Below are positions 1-5,782 of a DNA stretch of 5,782 nt, in pieces. The number at the start of each line of letters is the position of its first letter. Positions within the stretch are counted from its first letter, which is position 1. The position numbers were made by a program, and so were the translations under genes. Below the pieces are notes generated by a model. It was not told the origin of the DNA. It saw nothing but the letters and a program-made list of their open reading frames with translations, and searched no databases. The stretch lies in assembly GCA_017963715.1 (NCBI GenBank), contig JAGCTK010000102.1, positions 1-5,782 of the forward strand, read 5' to 3'. Origin of the DNA: Alphaproteobacteria bacterium (GTDB taxonomy: Bacteria; Pseudomonadota; Alphaproteobacteria; RF32; CAG-239).

Positions 1-12
1 AAAAAGTTTCAA

Positions 13-1806
13 TCATTGCTCTTCAAGTGTTTTCAACCTTTCCATCAACAATTCTTCATCAAACGGAACAGGCTCCATGGGAGACAGACCTTTTTCCATT
101 TTTCTTTTAACTTTTTCGGTGTCAAGGTCTTCAATATCTTGTGTTGCGGTCAAAGCATGCTGCCATTGAAAACGCGCTTCGTTTTTGCGACCGGCCTGCC
201 AATAAGCATCACCCAAATGGTCAAACACCACGGCATTGGCCGGCAGATATTCCGACGCCCTTTCAAGCACTTTAACGGCATCAGTATATTTGCCCATTTT
301 GTAAAGTGCCCAACCGAGACTGTCGATGATATGCCCGTCTTCCGAATTTTGACGATGCGCCTCAAAAATCATATAAAACGCCTCGTCATAATTGACCCCG
401 CGTTCAATCCATGAATACCCGAGATAATTCAATACCAAAGCATTATGTTCACTCAGTTCCAACGCATTTTTAAACGCTTTTTCCGCCTCATCCCATTTGT
501 TGTCGCGTTCATAAGATATACCCATCACATAATAGACAAGCCATCTTTCCGGATCATGCACGGCCAAACCGTCCAACGTTTTTTGATAAAAATAAATGGC
601 CTTATCATATTGCTTGGTCGATCGGCTGAGTTCGCCCAAACGAAAAGCAACCTGTTTGTTATTCGGATACAATTTGAAGAGATTATCAAACAACTCAAAG
701 GCTTTGTCATCTTCGTCCAACTCCGAATAATTGGCAGCCGCCTTCATCTGCGCCACAAAATAAACCGGTGAATGAACATCAATTTTGAGATATTCATCAA
801 TGGCTTTTTGATAGCGGTGTGCCTGTTCGTATAAATCGGCAAGTGAAATGCGCGCCACTTCAAAATCCGGATTTAAATACACCACAAGCGACATAAACAG
901 TTGCGCCGCCTCGTTTTGAAAACCTCTAAAGATTGTACCGACGTTGAACAAGGCTTCGGCAAAGCCTTTTTGTGCCGTATCAATCGTTTTTTTGACATTT
1001 TTGACATCCGCATTTTGAAAACTGTCAACCAATGCATCCATCATCGGCGCGTGCGCGTTCTGCTCGGCATACTTTGAGGCGAGCGATACAATATCATTTT
1101 TGAGGCCCGCACGCAGATAAAAATTGCCCATCACCTGCAATGACCGATAAGACAACGGCATACTTTTGTCATTAACGATAAACTCGTAATCGTGCAAAAC
1201 ATCGGCCGTATTATTATCAAAATAATCGCCCATCATACCGCGATGCAAATGATACAACATTGTAAGTGACGGTTCTTTTTTGACTTGTTCCAATTTTGCA
1301 AAGGCCTCGTCTTTTCGGTCAAGTGCGGCCAAAATCCAAGCTTGCAAAAGCGGCAAAATCGTTTCCTTAAACGGCTTATCTTCAATAAATTCCGAATTTT
1401 CGAGTGCATCCGAAAAACGACTTTGCTTCATATTTTCCGTCATCAAGATAAAGGCAATTAAATTGCTTTTATCGCCTTGCTCATGCGCTTTCAAGGCATA
1501 TTCGGCCGATTCTTGGATACGCCCTTCGGAAGCAAGCAGTAAATAGATATTATTGACAATATCTTTTCCGTCGGTTCCGAGTGCAAAAGACTTGATATAA
1601 TAATCTGCCGCCGCATCAAAATTTTGGCGCATGTGTGCCACCCGGCCGGCAAGATATGTGCCGTAAATATTGTCCGGACGCTTGACATGCTTTTTTTCAA
1701 CACTTTCAATCTGTTGATTTTGGATATCTTTTATGTGCAACTTTTCGCCGCAAGAATTAAAAAAGCCCATACCCAAAAGCAACGTCATGATATAAATAAG
1801 TTTCAT
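13..1806 (-). CDS. TPR-repeat protein, probable outer-membrane lipoprotein
   Basis: A 597-residue protein built largely of tetratricopeptide repeats, which normally serve as protein-protein docking scaffolds; its partner is unknown. The first 19 residues (MKLIYIMTLLLGMGFFNSC) look like a lipoprotein signal ending at Cys19. The -3 residue is Phe, so the lipobox is atypical; Gly at +2 would favour the outer membrane. A first TPR-like unit lies near residues 46-76, a degenerate helical middle follows, and a clear TPR array covers about 310-556. Its last units (LGYSWIERG, IDSLGWALYKMG, HLGDAYWQAGRKNEARFQW) resemble a TPR protein common in alphaproteobacteria, often found near the uracil-DNA glycosylase gene (recalled, not searched). 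The frame continues upstream to an ATG at 1878, but the gene's own promoter (1838-1866) lies inside that extension. The ATG at 1806 has an AGAGAA-like Shine-Dalgarno and begins a proper signal peptide, so I chose it. The C-terminal tail is acidic. Confidence 0.88.
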   Translation of the reverse strand: MKLIYIMTLLLGMGFFNSCGEKLHIKDIQNQQIESVEKKHVKRPDNIYGTYLAGRVAHMRQNFDAAADYYIKSFALGTDGKDIVNNIYLLLASEGRIQESAEYALKAHEQGDKSNLIAFILMTENMKQSRFSDALENSEFIEDKPFKETILPLLQAWILAALDRKDEAFAKLEQVKKEPSLTMLYHLHRGMMGDYFDNNTADVLHDYEFIVNDKSMPLSYRSLQVMGNFYLRAGLKNDIVSLASKYAEQNAHAPMMDALVDSFQNADVKNVKKTIDTAQKGFAEALFNVGTIFRGFQNEAAQLFMSLVVYLNPDFEVARISLADLYEQAHRYQKAIDEYLKIDVHSPVYFVAQMKAAANYSELDEDDKAFELFDNLFKLYPNNKQVAFRLGELSRSTKQYDKAIYFYQKTLDGLAVHDPERWLVYYVMGISYERDNKWDEAEKAFKNALELSEHNALVLNYLGYSWIERGVNYDEAFYMIFEAHRQNSEDGHIIDSLGWALYKMGKYTDAVKVLERASEYLPANAVVFDHLGDAYWQAGRKNEARFQWQHALTATQDIEDLDTEKVKRKMEKGLSPMEPVPFDEELLMERLKTLEEQ

Positions 1807-1837
1807 TGCCGGTTCTCTGTTGTTTTCTTTGAAGGTG

Positions 1838-1866
1838 ATTATATGCCTTGCAAAATAAAACTTCAA
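1838..1866 (-). promoter_or_regulatory. Sigma70-type promoter of the TPR gene
   Basis: On the minus strand a perfect -10 hexamer TATAAT lies at 1843-1838. It is preceded by exactly 17 bases and a -35-like TTGAAG at 1866-1861, which matches four of six consensus positions. Transcription should start near 1831, giving a leader of about 25 bases before the ATG at 1806, with AGAGAA as ribosome site. This promoter overlaps the upstream extension of the reading frame and so decides the start codon. Confidence 0.65.
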
Positions 1867-1870
1867 CAAA

Positions 1871-1904
1871 AAATGCAAATATTATGCATAAATAAATGCA
1901 AATG
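1871..1904. repeat. Phased ATGCA motif cluster, possible operator
   Basis: The sequence AAATGCAAAT occurs at 1871-1880 and again at 1894-1903. Between them lies the perfect 10-base palindrome TTATGCATAA at 1882-1891. The ATGCA cores start at 1873, 1884 and 1896, so they are spaced 11 and 12 bases, close to one helical turn. The cluster lies between the two divergent -35 elements and is about equally far from both predicted transcription starts. A shared regulator-binding site is an inference; AT-rich DNA produces such patterns by chance fairly often. Confidence 0.3.
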
Positions 1905-1905
1905 C

Positions 1906-1935
1906 TTGCCAACGATATATTTTTAAGACTATATT
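1906..1935 (+). promoter_or_regulatory. Candidate promoter of the uracil-DNA glycosylase gene (leaderless)
   Basis: TTGCCA at 1906-1911 matches five of six -35 positions, and TATATT at 1930-1935 matches five of six -10 positions, with an 18-base spacer. The expected start of transcription, about seven bases beyond the -10, coincides with the ATG at 1942. No Shine-Dalgarno is visible before that ATG, which agrees with a leaderless transcript. A second TATATT at 1916-1921 has no good -35 at normal spacing. Confidence 0.4.
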
Positions 1936-1941
1936 TGACGT

Positions 1942-2709
1942 ATGGAAGACATAACGGACATACAAAATATTTTGCAATTTTATATTTCCGCCGGCGTTGA
2001 TCAAACATGCGGTGATGATATTTGTTTGCTCAAAAAAGATGTTCAACAACCGCAAACCGCGCCTTTATTGCGACCTGCCACCACGCGCTTGGCGCAAGAT
2101 ATGACAGCCTCGAGACAAAATGCGCGGGAATTGTGCACCAAGGCCGAAACTTTGGACGAATTGCGTCAACTGGTATCTTCTTTTGACGGTTGCGCTTTAA
2201 AATTGACAGCCAAATCCACCGTTTTCGGTGACGGCAACAAAAACGCGGATGTAATGATTATCGGCGAAGCACCGGGTGCCGATGAAGACAGAATAGGTTT
2301 GCCCTTTGTCGGGCGGAGCGGACGTTTGCTTGAAAAGATGCTTTCTGCCATCGGGCTCAAGCGTGAAGATGTCTACATCACCAATGTTTTGCCGTGGCGC
2401 CCACCCGGAAACAGAACGCCGACCGATGCCGAAATTGCAGTTTGTTTGCCGTTTTTGAAGCGTCAAATAGAATTGATTAACCCCAAAATCATTTTGCTTT
2501 TGGGCGGCAGTGCGGCAAACGCTGTTTTGGATAACACAGATTCTATTTCGCGTTTGCGTGGTCATTTTCTTGATTATACGCTCTCAACCAAAACGGTAAT
2601 TCCGGCACTGGCGAGTTTTCACCCCGCATTTTTACTCCGAAATTCGGCGCAAAAAGCAAAAGCATGGACAGATTTTTTAAGACTGTTCAAAAAATTAAAG
2701 GAAAATTAA
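1942..2709 (+). CDS. Family-4-like uracil-DNA glycosylase
   Basis: A 255-residue protein that should remove uracil from DNA in the first step of base excision repair, in the cytoplasm. Motif A is GEAPG at residues 108-112, followed by DRIGLPFVGRSGRLL (116-130). The WRPPGNRTPT segment is at 152-161, and the motif B equivalent HPA is at 227-229. Canonical family-4 enzymes hold a 4Fe-4S cluster with four cysteines. Here only Cys84 and Cys168 remain: Phe81 stands at the first position and Trp152 at the third. The Trp form is, as I recall, usual in alphaproteobacteria, including a cluster-free UDG class described from Bradyrhizobium. The first ~80 residues are an extension with an 'LQFYISAGVDQTCGD' segment also typical of those homologues, which supports the ATG at 1942 despite the lack of a ribosome site. 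The gene is divergent from the TPR gene. Confidence 0.92.
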   Translation: MEDITDIQNILQFYISAGVDQTCGDDICLLKKDVQQPQTAPLLRPATTRLAQDMTASRQNARELCTKAETLDELRQLVSSFDGCALKLTAKSTVFGDGNKNADVMIIGEAPGADEDRIGLPFVGRSGRLLEKMLSAIGLKREDVYITNVLPWRPPGNRTPTDAEIAVCLPFLKRQIELINPKIILLLGGSAANAVLDNTDSISRLRGHFLDYTLSTKTVIPALASFHPAFLLRNSAQKAKAWTDFLRLFKKLKEN

Positions 2710-2728
2710 ACAAAAGGGTGTTATTTTG

Positions 2729-2764
2729 ATGAAAACGATTTTTTTTGAAAGGGCTATTTTATGA
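2729..2764 (+). CDS. Possible 11-codon leader peptide
   Basis: A tiny frame, MKTIFFERAIL, starts at ATG 2729. An AAAGGG ribosome site at 2713-2718 lies ten bases upstream. Its TGA at 2762-2764 overlaps the ATG of the next gene (ATGA). The arrangement would allow translational coupling to the exported protein downstream. Nothing but position and the ribosome-like site supports it. It may be chance, because the AAAGGG of the downstream gene lies within it. Confidence 0.2.
   Translation: MKTIFFERAIL
2748..2753 (+). promoter_or_regulatory. Ribosome binding site of the first exported-protein gene
   Basis: AAAGGG lies seven bases before the ATG at 2761. This fixes the start of the 258-residue exported protein at the first residue of its signal peptide. 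Confidence 0.7.
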
Positions 2765-3537
2765 AAAAATTTGAAGCTGTACTTTGTACTTTGTTGACTG
2801 CCGGCATGGCTGTATCCGCCAACGCGCAGGAAAATACCGAAGCAACGCAGGAATTGGTCAATCCCGAGACCGTTTTTGCCGCAAAATCACAAAGTGTGTT
2901 GTTTAAGATTCACGATGTCAAACCGGTTCTCAACACCGACGGTGCGATCAGTTCGTGTTCATACACCGTGACATTTTTCAACCGCACGAAAAAAGCCATC
3001 AGACAGGCACAAATCGAGTTTGGTTGGACAGACCGTGTTTCCGATCTTTATATGATTGAAAACAGCGAACAATCACCGGCCGATATCTTAAATGATGCAC
3101 CGGTTGCACCGGCAGATAAAAAAGCCGCTAAAGATGCGGTGGCAAGCAGTGAAATTAAATCAACCGTCACGTTGCCCTCGCTTGGTGTGTTAAAACAAGT
3201 CAGCGTTCAAGGTTATGCAGACACGGACAAATGTTTTGCTTTGCTTGATGATGTCAATTTCAAAGTCAAAGATTGCGTTTTGTTGACGGTTGACAACAGC
3301 GGTGACTTAAAAAATGACAGCGCCAATGATCAATTCAATGCTTGCGCCGGTTTGTTTGCCTATGTCGATTCCAAAAATCCGGAATATTACGGCGAATTTA
3401 AGGAAGTGGCCTATGCGGAATTGCAAGATCGTGCCAAAACGGCCGAAGAGCAAGAGACCGAACAAATCAAAAATGTCGGAAAAGCTATTGAAGAAAACAT
3501 TACCAAAACGACCGAATTTCTCTCATCGATTGAATAA
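2761..3537 (+). CDS. Exported four-cysteine protein of unknown function (paralogue A)
   Basis: I do not recognise this 258-residue protein. It starts with a clear Sec signal (MKKFEAVLCTLLTAGMAVSANA) with likely cleavage after Ala22, so it should be periplasmic or secreted. The folded part covers about residues 46-204. It has Asp52, Cys66, Trp89 followed by Thr-Asp, and Cys158, Cys172 and Cys195, which in the periplasm could form two disulfides. Residues about 96-135 are a low-complexity, Ala/Asp/Lys-rich insertion. Residues 212-258 are charged and helical, perhaps a coiled coil. The next gene encodes a protein with the same Cys/Trp pattern, 12 bases downstream, so the two are probably co-transcribed and arose by duplication. 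There are 51 bases between the glycosylase stop and this ATG, with no convincing terminator or promoter, so co-transcription with the glycosylase gene is possible. Confidence 0.85.
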   Translation: MKKFEAVLCTLLTAGMAVSANAQENTEATQELVNPETVFAAKSQSVLFKIHDVKPVLNTDGAISSCSYTVTFFNRTKKAIRQAQIEFGWTDRVSDLYMIENSEQSPADILNDAPVAPADKKAAKDAVASSEIKSTVTLPSLGVLKQVSVQGYADTDKCFALLDDVNFKVKDCVLLTVDNSGDLKNDSANDQFNACAGLFAYVDSKNPEYYGEFKEVAYAELQDRAKTAEEQETEQIKNVGKAIEENITKTTEFLSSIE

Positions 3538-3540
3538 GGA
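3536..3540 (+). promoter_or_regulatory. Ribosome binding site that decides a TTG start
   Basis: AAGGA overlaps the TAA stop of the preceding gene (3535-3537) and lies nine bases before the TTG at 3550. No ATG or GTG in this frame gives a complete signal peptide, so this site supports TTG as the initiator. It also suggests translational coupling to the gene before it. Confidence 0.6.
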
Positions 3541-3549
3541 TCAACCGGT

Positions 3550-4146
3550 TTGTATTTCATAGATAAAAAAATATCTTTTAAAACCGCCGGCCTCATCTCG
3601 GGGCTGTCGGTTTTGTTTGTTTTAGGTGCTTTGCCTGTCTCGGCACAAATTTTCGGCGCCGACATGCAAGAACCGCCGGCAGAGCAGGAAGCCCCTGCTG
3701 CCGCACCGGCCGATCCCGTTTTCAACCCCCTCTCCCGTGCGGCAAGGCCCACACAGGCACCCGCGCCCAAAGTCGAAATCAAAGAAGCGGCCGCACCACA
3801 AGCCGATAAAGATTTGAGCAAAGAACAACATATCTTTTTGTTTATGCGCGATTTTCAGGTCAGAACCGGCTTTCACGGTGAAGTCAGTTGTTCGATGAAT
3901 TTTTATGTAGCATCGACACTGTCCGAAAAAATTTCAAACATCAGTTATCGCCTGAAATGGCCTGATATGGAAACACCGCTCAGTTTTGACAATGTTCAAC
4001 CAGGTGAAACACTCTACAGGTCATACTCTCTGCTCGGCAAAGGATGTTACAATATGGACACCCTGCCAAACATCATTGTCAATCGTTGTCGTGTCAAAAA
4101 CATGACACAACAAACTTGTGCAAGTTACATCAGTTGGATGCAATAA
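3550..4146 (+). CDS. Exported four-cysteine protein of unknown function (paralogue B)
   Basis: A 198-residue protein I cannot assign to a family, starting at TTG. The N-terminus is a Sec signal: basic residues (DKKISFK), a hydrophobic run at about 14-29, and a VSA site with cleavage after Ala32. Residues about 40-90 are a Pro/Ala-rich linker of raised GC content, which could let the folded part stand off from a membrane or wall. The folded part, 95-197, contains Asp101, Cys114, Trp137 (followed by Pro-Asp), Cys166, Cys180 and Cys190. The distances Cys114-Trp137 (23) and Cys166-Cys180 (14) are identical to those in the preceding protein. Paralogue A's core differs by an insertion of about 40 residues and a longer last loop. 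The pair may form a heterodimer or act in the same envelope process; this is inference. It ends 39 bases from the convergent comF-like gene. Confidence 0.8.
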   Translation: MYFIDKKISFKTAGLISGLSVLFVLGALPVSAQIFGADMQEPPAEQEAPAAAPADPVFNPLSRAARPTQAPAPKVEIKEAAAPQADKDLSKEQHIFLFMRDFQVRTGFHGEVSCSMNFYVASTLSEKISNISYRLKWPDMETPLSFDNVQPGETLYRSYSLLGKGCYNMDTLPNIIVNRCRVKNMTQQTCASYISWMQ

Positions 4147-4185
4147 GCATTTTGATATCAGCACAATTTTCAGTTTGATTTTATT

Positions 4186-4908
4186 TTAATCTTTTTTCAC
4201 ACGGGCCAGCGTTAATGTATCAACGCTTAAGGCTCCGTTTTTGAGCAGCAGTTTGACACATTCGTTTAGGGTTGCACCCGTTGTCATCACATCATCAATC
4301 AGCAAAACGCGTTTACCGCGAATGCGCTCGGGGTATTTGACACGATAGGCATTTTTGATGTTTTTGGCCCGCGCATTTTTTTGCAATCTTGGTTGCGGTT
4401 TTGTATGGCGAATTTTGATTAAATTCATCGCATCAATCGGCGTTTGCGTCAATTTGGCCACTTCCTTGGCTAAAACAGCCGCCTGATTATATCGCCGCAC
4501 GACCAGGCGACGATATGACAGCGGCACGGGTATTATCACATCAATGCCTTGCTTTAGGCTGTCACGCGCGGCCAGCAGCATCCATTTGGCAAACAGTGTT
4601 TTCAAATCTGTTCTGTCGCCGAATTTGAATGCCAAAATCAAATCTTGCGCAAAATCATTATATAGCACAGCACTGCGTTGCAAACGTGCCTTTGGTTTTT
4701 TCTTTAAGCAGTTCGGACAAATCAGATGATTTGCACTTTCATCAATGTTTTCAAACGGCATACCGCATTGAAGGCAATACGGCGCACTGATAAATTCCGC
4801 CTTTTGAAAGCACATTTCGCACAGGCTGTGGTCAGTATCCACAATTTTGCCGCAACTTTTGCAACGCGGCGGCAAAACAATATCAAGCAGCGGTTTTAAG
4901 AAGTTCAT
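4186..4908 (-). CDS. comF: ComF-family phosphoribosyltransferase-like protein
   Basis: A 240-residue ComF-family protein of normal length. In competent bacteria ComF acts in the cytoplasm on incoming single-stranded DNA; many non-competent species carry it too, and its reaction is not settled. The N-terminal double zinc ribbon has cysteine pairs Cys16/19, Cys30/33, Cys45/48 and Cys64/67, all present. The phosphoribosyltransferase-type domain has PVPLSYRRLVVRRYNQ (127-142), RHTKPQPRLQKNAR (167-180) and the PRPP loop VLLIDDVMTTGAT (201-213) with Asp205-Asp206. The ATG overlaps the stop of the sucD-like gene as ATGA, so the two are translationally coupled, with only a weak GAG-type ribosome site. 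No other competence gene is visible, so a competence role here rests on family membership alone. Confidence 0.9.
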   Translation of the reverse strand: MNFLKPLLDIVLPPRCKSCGKIVDTDHSLCEMCFQKAEFISAPYCLQCGMPFENIDESANHLICPNCLKKKPKARLQRSAVLYNDFAQDLILAFKFGDRTDLKTLFAKWMLLAARDSLKQGIDVIIPVPLSYRRLVVRRYNQAAVLAKEVAKLTQTPIDAMNLIKIRHTKPQPRLQKNARAKNIKNAYRVKYPERIRGKRVLLIDDVMTTGATLNECVKLLLKNGALSVDTLTLARVKKD

Positions 4909-5774
4909 TTTAAAATCTCAATCAATGCCTTGCTTAAATCATCGATATGATCAATGACAACGGCACCGGCTTTTTTGAACAGATTTTTTTTGTCGCGAAT
5001 AGTGGTTTTGCCGTGGGTTAAGATGTCGCTCGCATAACCGATATCGGCATCTGCATTTTCACGGCCCGTCATATAGACAATCATCGGTTTTTTATGAGGC
5101 AGACTTTGATAATACGCGGCCGCTTCGTCTTCATACGTGCCGCCTAATGCGCCGATGACAACAATGGCTTTGGTCTGCGGGTCTTCTTCAAACAATTTGA
5201 TGATGGTATCCAATCCGCAACCGGCAATCATATCATCACCAATGCCCAAAACCGTCGATTGTCCGAAACCGGCACGATTGGTTTCTAAAACAGCCTCATA
5301 AGTCAAAGTTGAAGAGCGCGACACAATACCGACCACTCCTTTTTGATGGATACCGGCCGGTAACACACCCAAACTTGTCTCGGAAGGTGTGATAATGCCG
5401 GGTGTATTCGGCCCGATTAAAACCGCGCCGTGTGCCTTAATCATTTGGTGAATTTCCATCACATCAAAAATCGGCACGCCGTAGGCAATCGATACAATTA
5501 ATTTAATGCCCGCATCCAAAGCATCTTTAACCGCAGCTTTCACACTTTGCGCCGGCACAAAAAGCAAACTTGCATTGGCTTTTGTTTGCGCAACGGCGGC
5601 GGTTGCATTTTCAAAAATCGGCACGCCCAAATATTGTGTATCTTTTTGATAGGGTGACACACCGGCCACGATATTTGTTCCGTAGGCCAACATTCTTTTA
5701 ACATGAAAAGAAGCCTGTGTTCCCGTGATACCATGAACCAAAACGCGTGTGTTTTTATCAACCAGTATTGACAT
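4905..5774 (-). CDS. Succinyl-CoA synthetase alpha-subunit-like protein lacking the catalytic histidine
   Basis: A 289-residue protein with the complete SucD fold. It aligns nearly gap-free with my recollection of E. coli SucD: same length, MSILVDKNT start, nucleotide/CoA fold with GITGTQASFH (15-24), GPNTPGIITP (121-130), VSRSSTLTYEAV (151-162) and GFGQST (169-174). Normal SucD, with the beta subunit SucC, converts succinyl-CoA to succinate with NTP synthesis through a phosphohistidine. That histidine is Tyr247 here (codon TAT, 5036-5034), and the glutamate that contacts it is Ala209 (GCA, 5150-5148). Cys of GPNCPG is Thr124, and TEG is Ala-Tyr98-Gly. The frame is intact, so a pseudoenzyme or a paralogue with changed function is more likely than decay. 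Before the ATG lies GGGGACTG: a short-spaced GGGGA and a TGA overlapping the ATG, which suggests another gene, perhaps sucC-like, directly upstream beyond the edge. Calling it plain sucD would be misleading. Confidence 0.9.
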   Translation of the reverse strand: MSILVDKNTRVLVHGITGTQASFHVKRMLAYGTNIVAGVSPYQKDTQYLGVPIFENATAAVAQTKANASLLFVPAQSVKAAVKDALDAGIKLIVSIAYGVPIFDVMEIHQMIKAHGAVLIGPNTPGIITPSETSLGVLPAGIHQKGVVGIVSRSSTLTYEAVLETNRAGFGQSTVLGIGDDMIAGCGLDTIIKLFEEDPQTKAIVVIGALGGTYEDEAAAYYQSLPHKKPMIVYMTGRENADADIGYASDILTHGKTTIRDKKNLFKKAGAVVIDHIDDLSKALIEILK

Positions 5775-5782
5775 CAGTCCCC

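Noticed and set aside
16..414. 132-codon plus-strand frame opposite the TPR gene
   Set aside because: It is an antisense shadow of the C-terminal TPR units and has no signal, domain or ribosome site.
1807..1878. Longer N-terminus for the TPR protein, starting at the ATG at 1878
   Set aside because: The 24 extra residues would put a charged stretch before the signal peptide, and the TATAAT promoter lies inside the extension.
1757..2008. 83-codon minus-strand frame across the divergent promoter region
   Set aside because: It overlaps both well-supported genes and both promoters and has no recognisable features.
2724..2746. Rho-independent terminator after the glycosylase gene (eight T residues at 2739-2746)
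   Set aside because: The only stem before the T run is four A-T pairs, which is too weak.
3411..3821. 136-codon open frame on the minus strand
   Set aside because: It is an antisense shadow of the Pro/Ala-rich part of paralogue B and the end of paralogue A, with low-complexity Ala/Gly content and no family features.
4147..4185. Bidirectional terminator between paralogue B and comF
   Set aside because: The stretch is AT-rich and has only the small palindrome TGATATCA with no GC stem followed by a T run.
4905..5774. Ordinary TCA-cycle succinyl-CoA synthetase alpha subunit
   Set aside because: The fold and length fit, but the phosphohistidine and its glutamate partner are absent, so the normal reaction is unlikely.
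4905..5774. Decaying pseudogene of sucD
   Set aside because: The frame is full length with no stop or frameshift and keeps the family's core motifs and length; the substitutions are focused on catalytic positions.

Overview
The window looks like chromosomal DNA of an alphaproteobacterium of moderate to low GC content. I infer this from three things: the uracil-DNA glycosylase has the alphaproteobacterial form (WRPPGNR motif and an N-terminal extension of the 'FYISAGVD' kind), it sits head to head with a TPR lipoprotein whose C-terminal repeats resemble those of Rhodospirillales-type TPR proteins, and sucD and comF genes are present. A host- or gut-associated Rhodospirillales-like lineage would fit, but the genus cannot be read from this sequence. 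There are no RNA genes, insertion sequences, CRISPR arrays or phage genes, and no gene-free stretch longer than about 135 bases.

Layout. (1) 13-1806, minus: a large TPR protein with a lipoprotein-like signal. (2) 1807-1941: an AT-rich divergent promoter region with a very good sigma70-type promoter for the TPR gene, a candidate promoter for the glycosylase that implies a leaderless mRNA, and three phased ATGCA motifs midway between them. (3) 1942-2709, plus: a family-4-like uracil-DNA glycosylase lacking two of the four canonical iron-sulfur cysteines. (4) 2761-3537 and 3550-4146, plus: two unrecognised exported proteins, probably one operon. They share a four-cysteine/one-tryptophan pattern with two identical spacings and appear to be diverged tandem paralogues. 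(5) 4186-4908 and 4905-5774, minus: a ComF-family phosphoribosyltransferase-like protein overlapping, by ATGA, the end of a sucD-like gene that runs in from the right edge.

The most interesting object is the sucD-like gene. It is full length (289 aa) and aligns almost without gaps to ordinary succinyl-CoA synthetase alpha subunits, but the phosphohistidine is Tyr247, the glutamate that normally contacts it is Ala209, and several other active-site positions are changed. It is an intact frame, so it looks like a maintained pseudoenzyme or a paralogue with new chemistry, not a broken gene. The second most interesting is the pair of four-cysteine exported proteins, which may define an undescribed periplasmic family.
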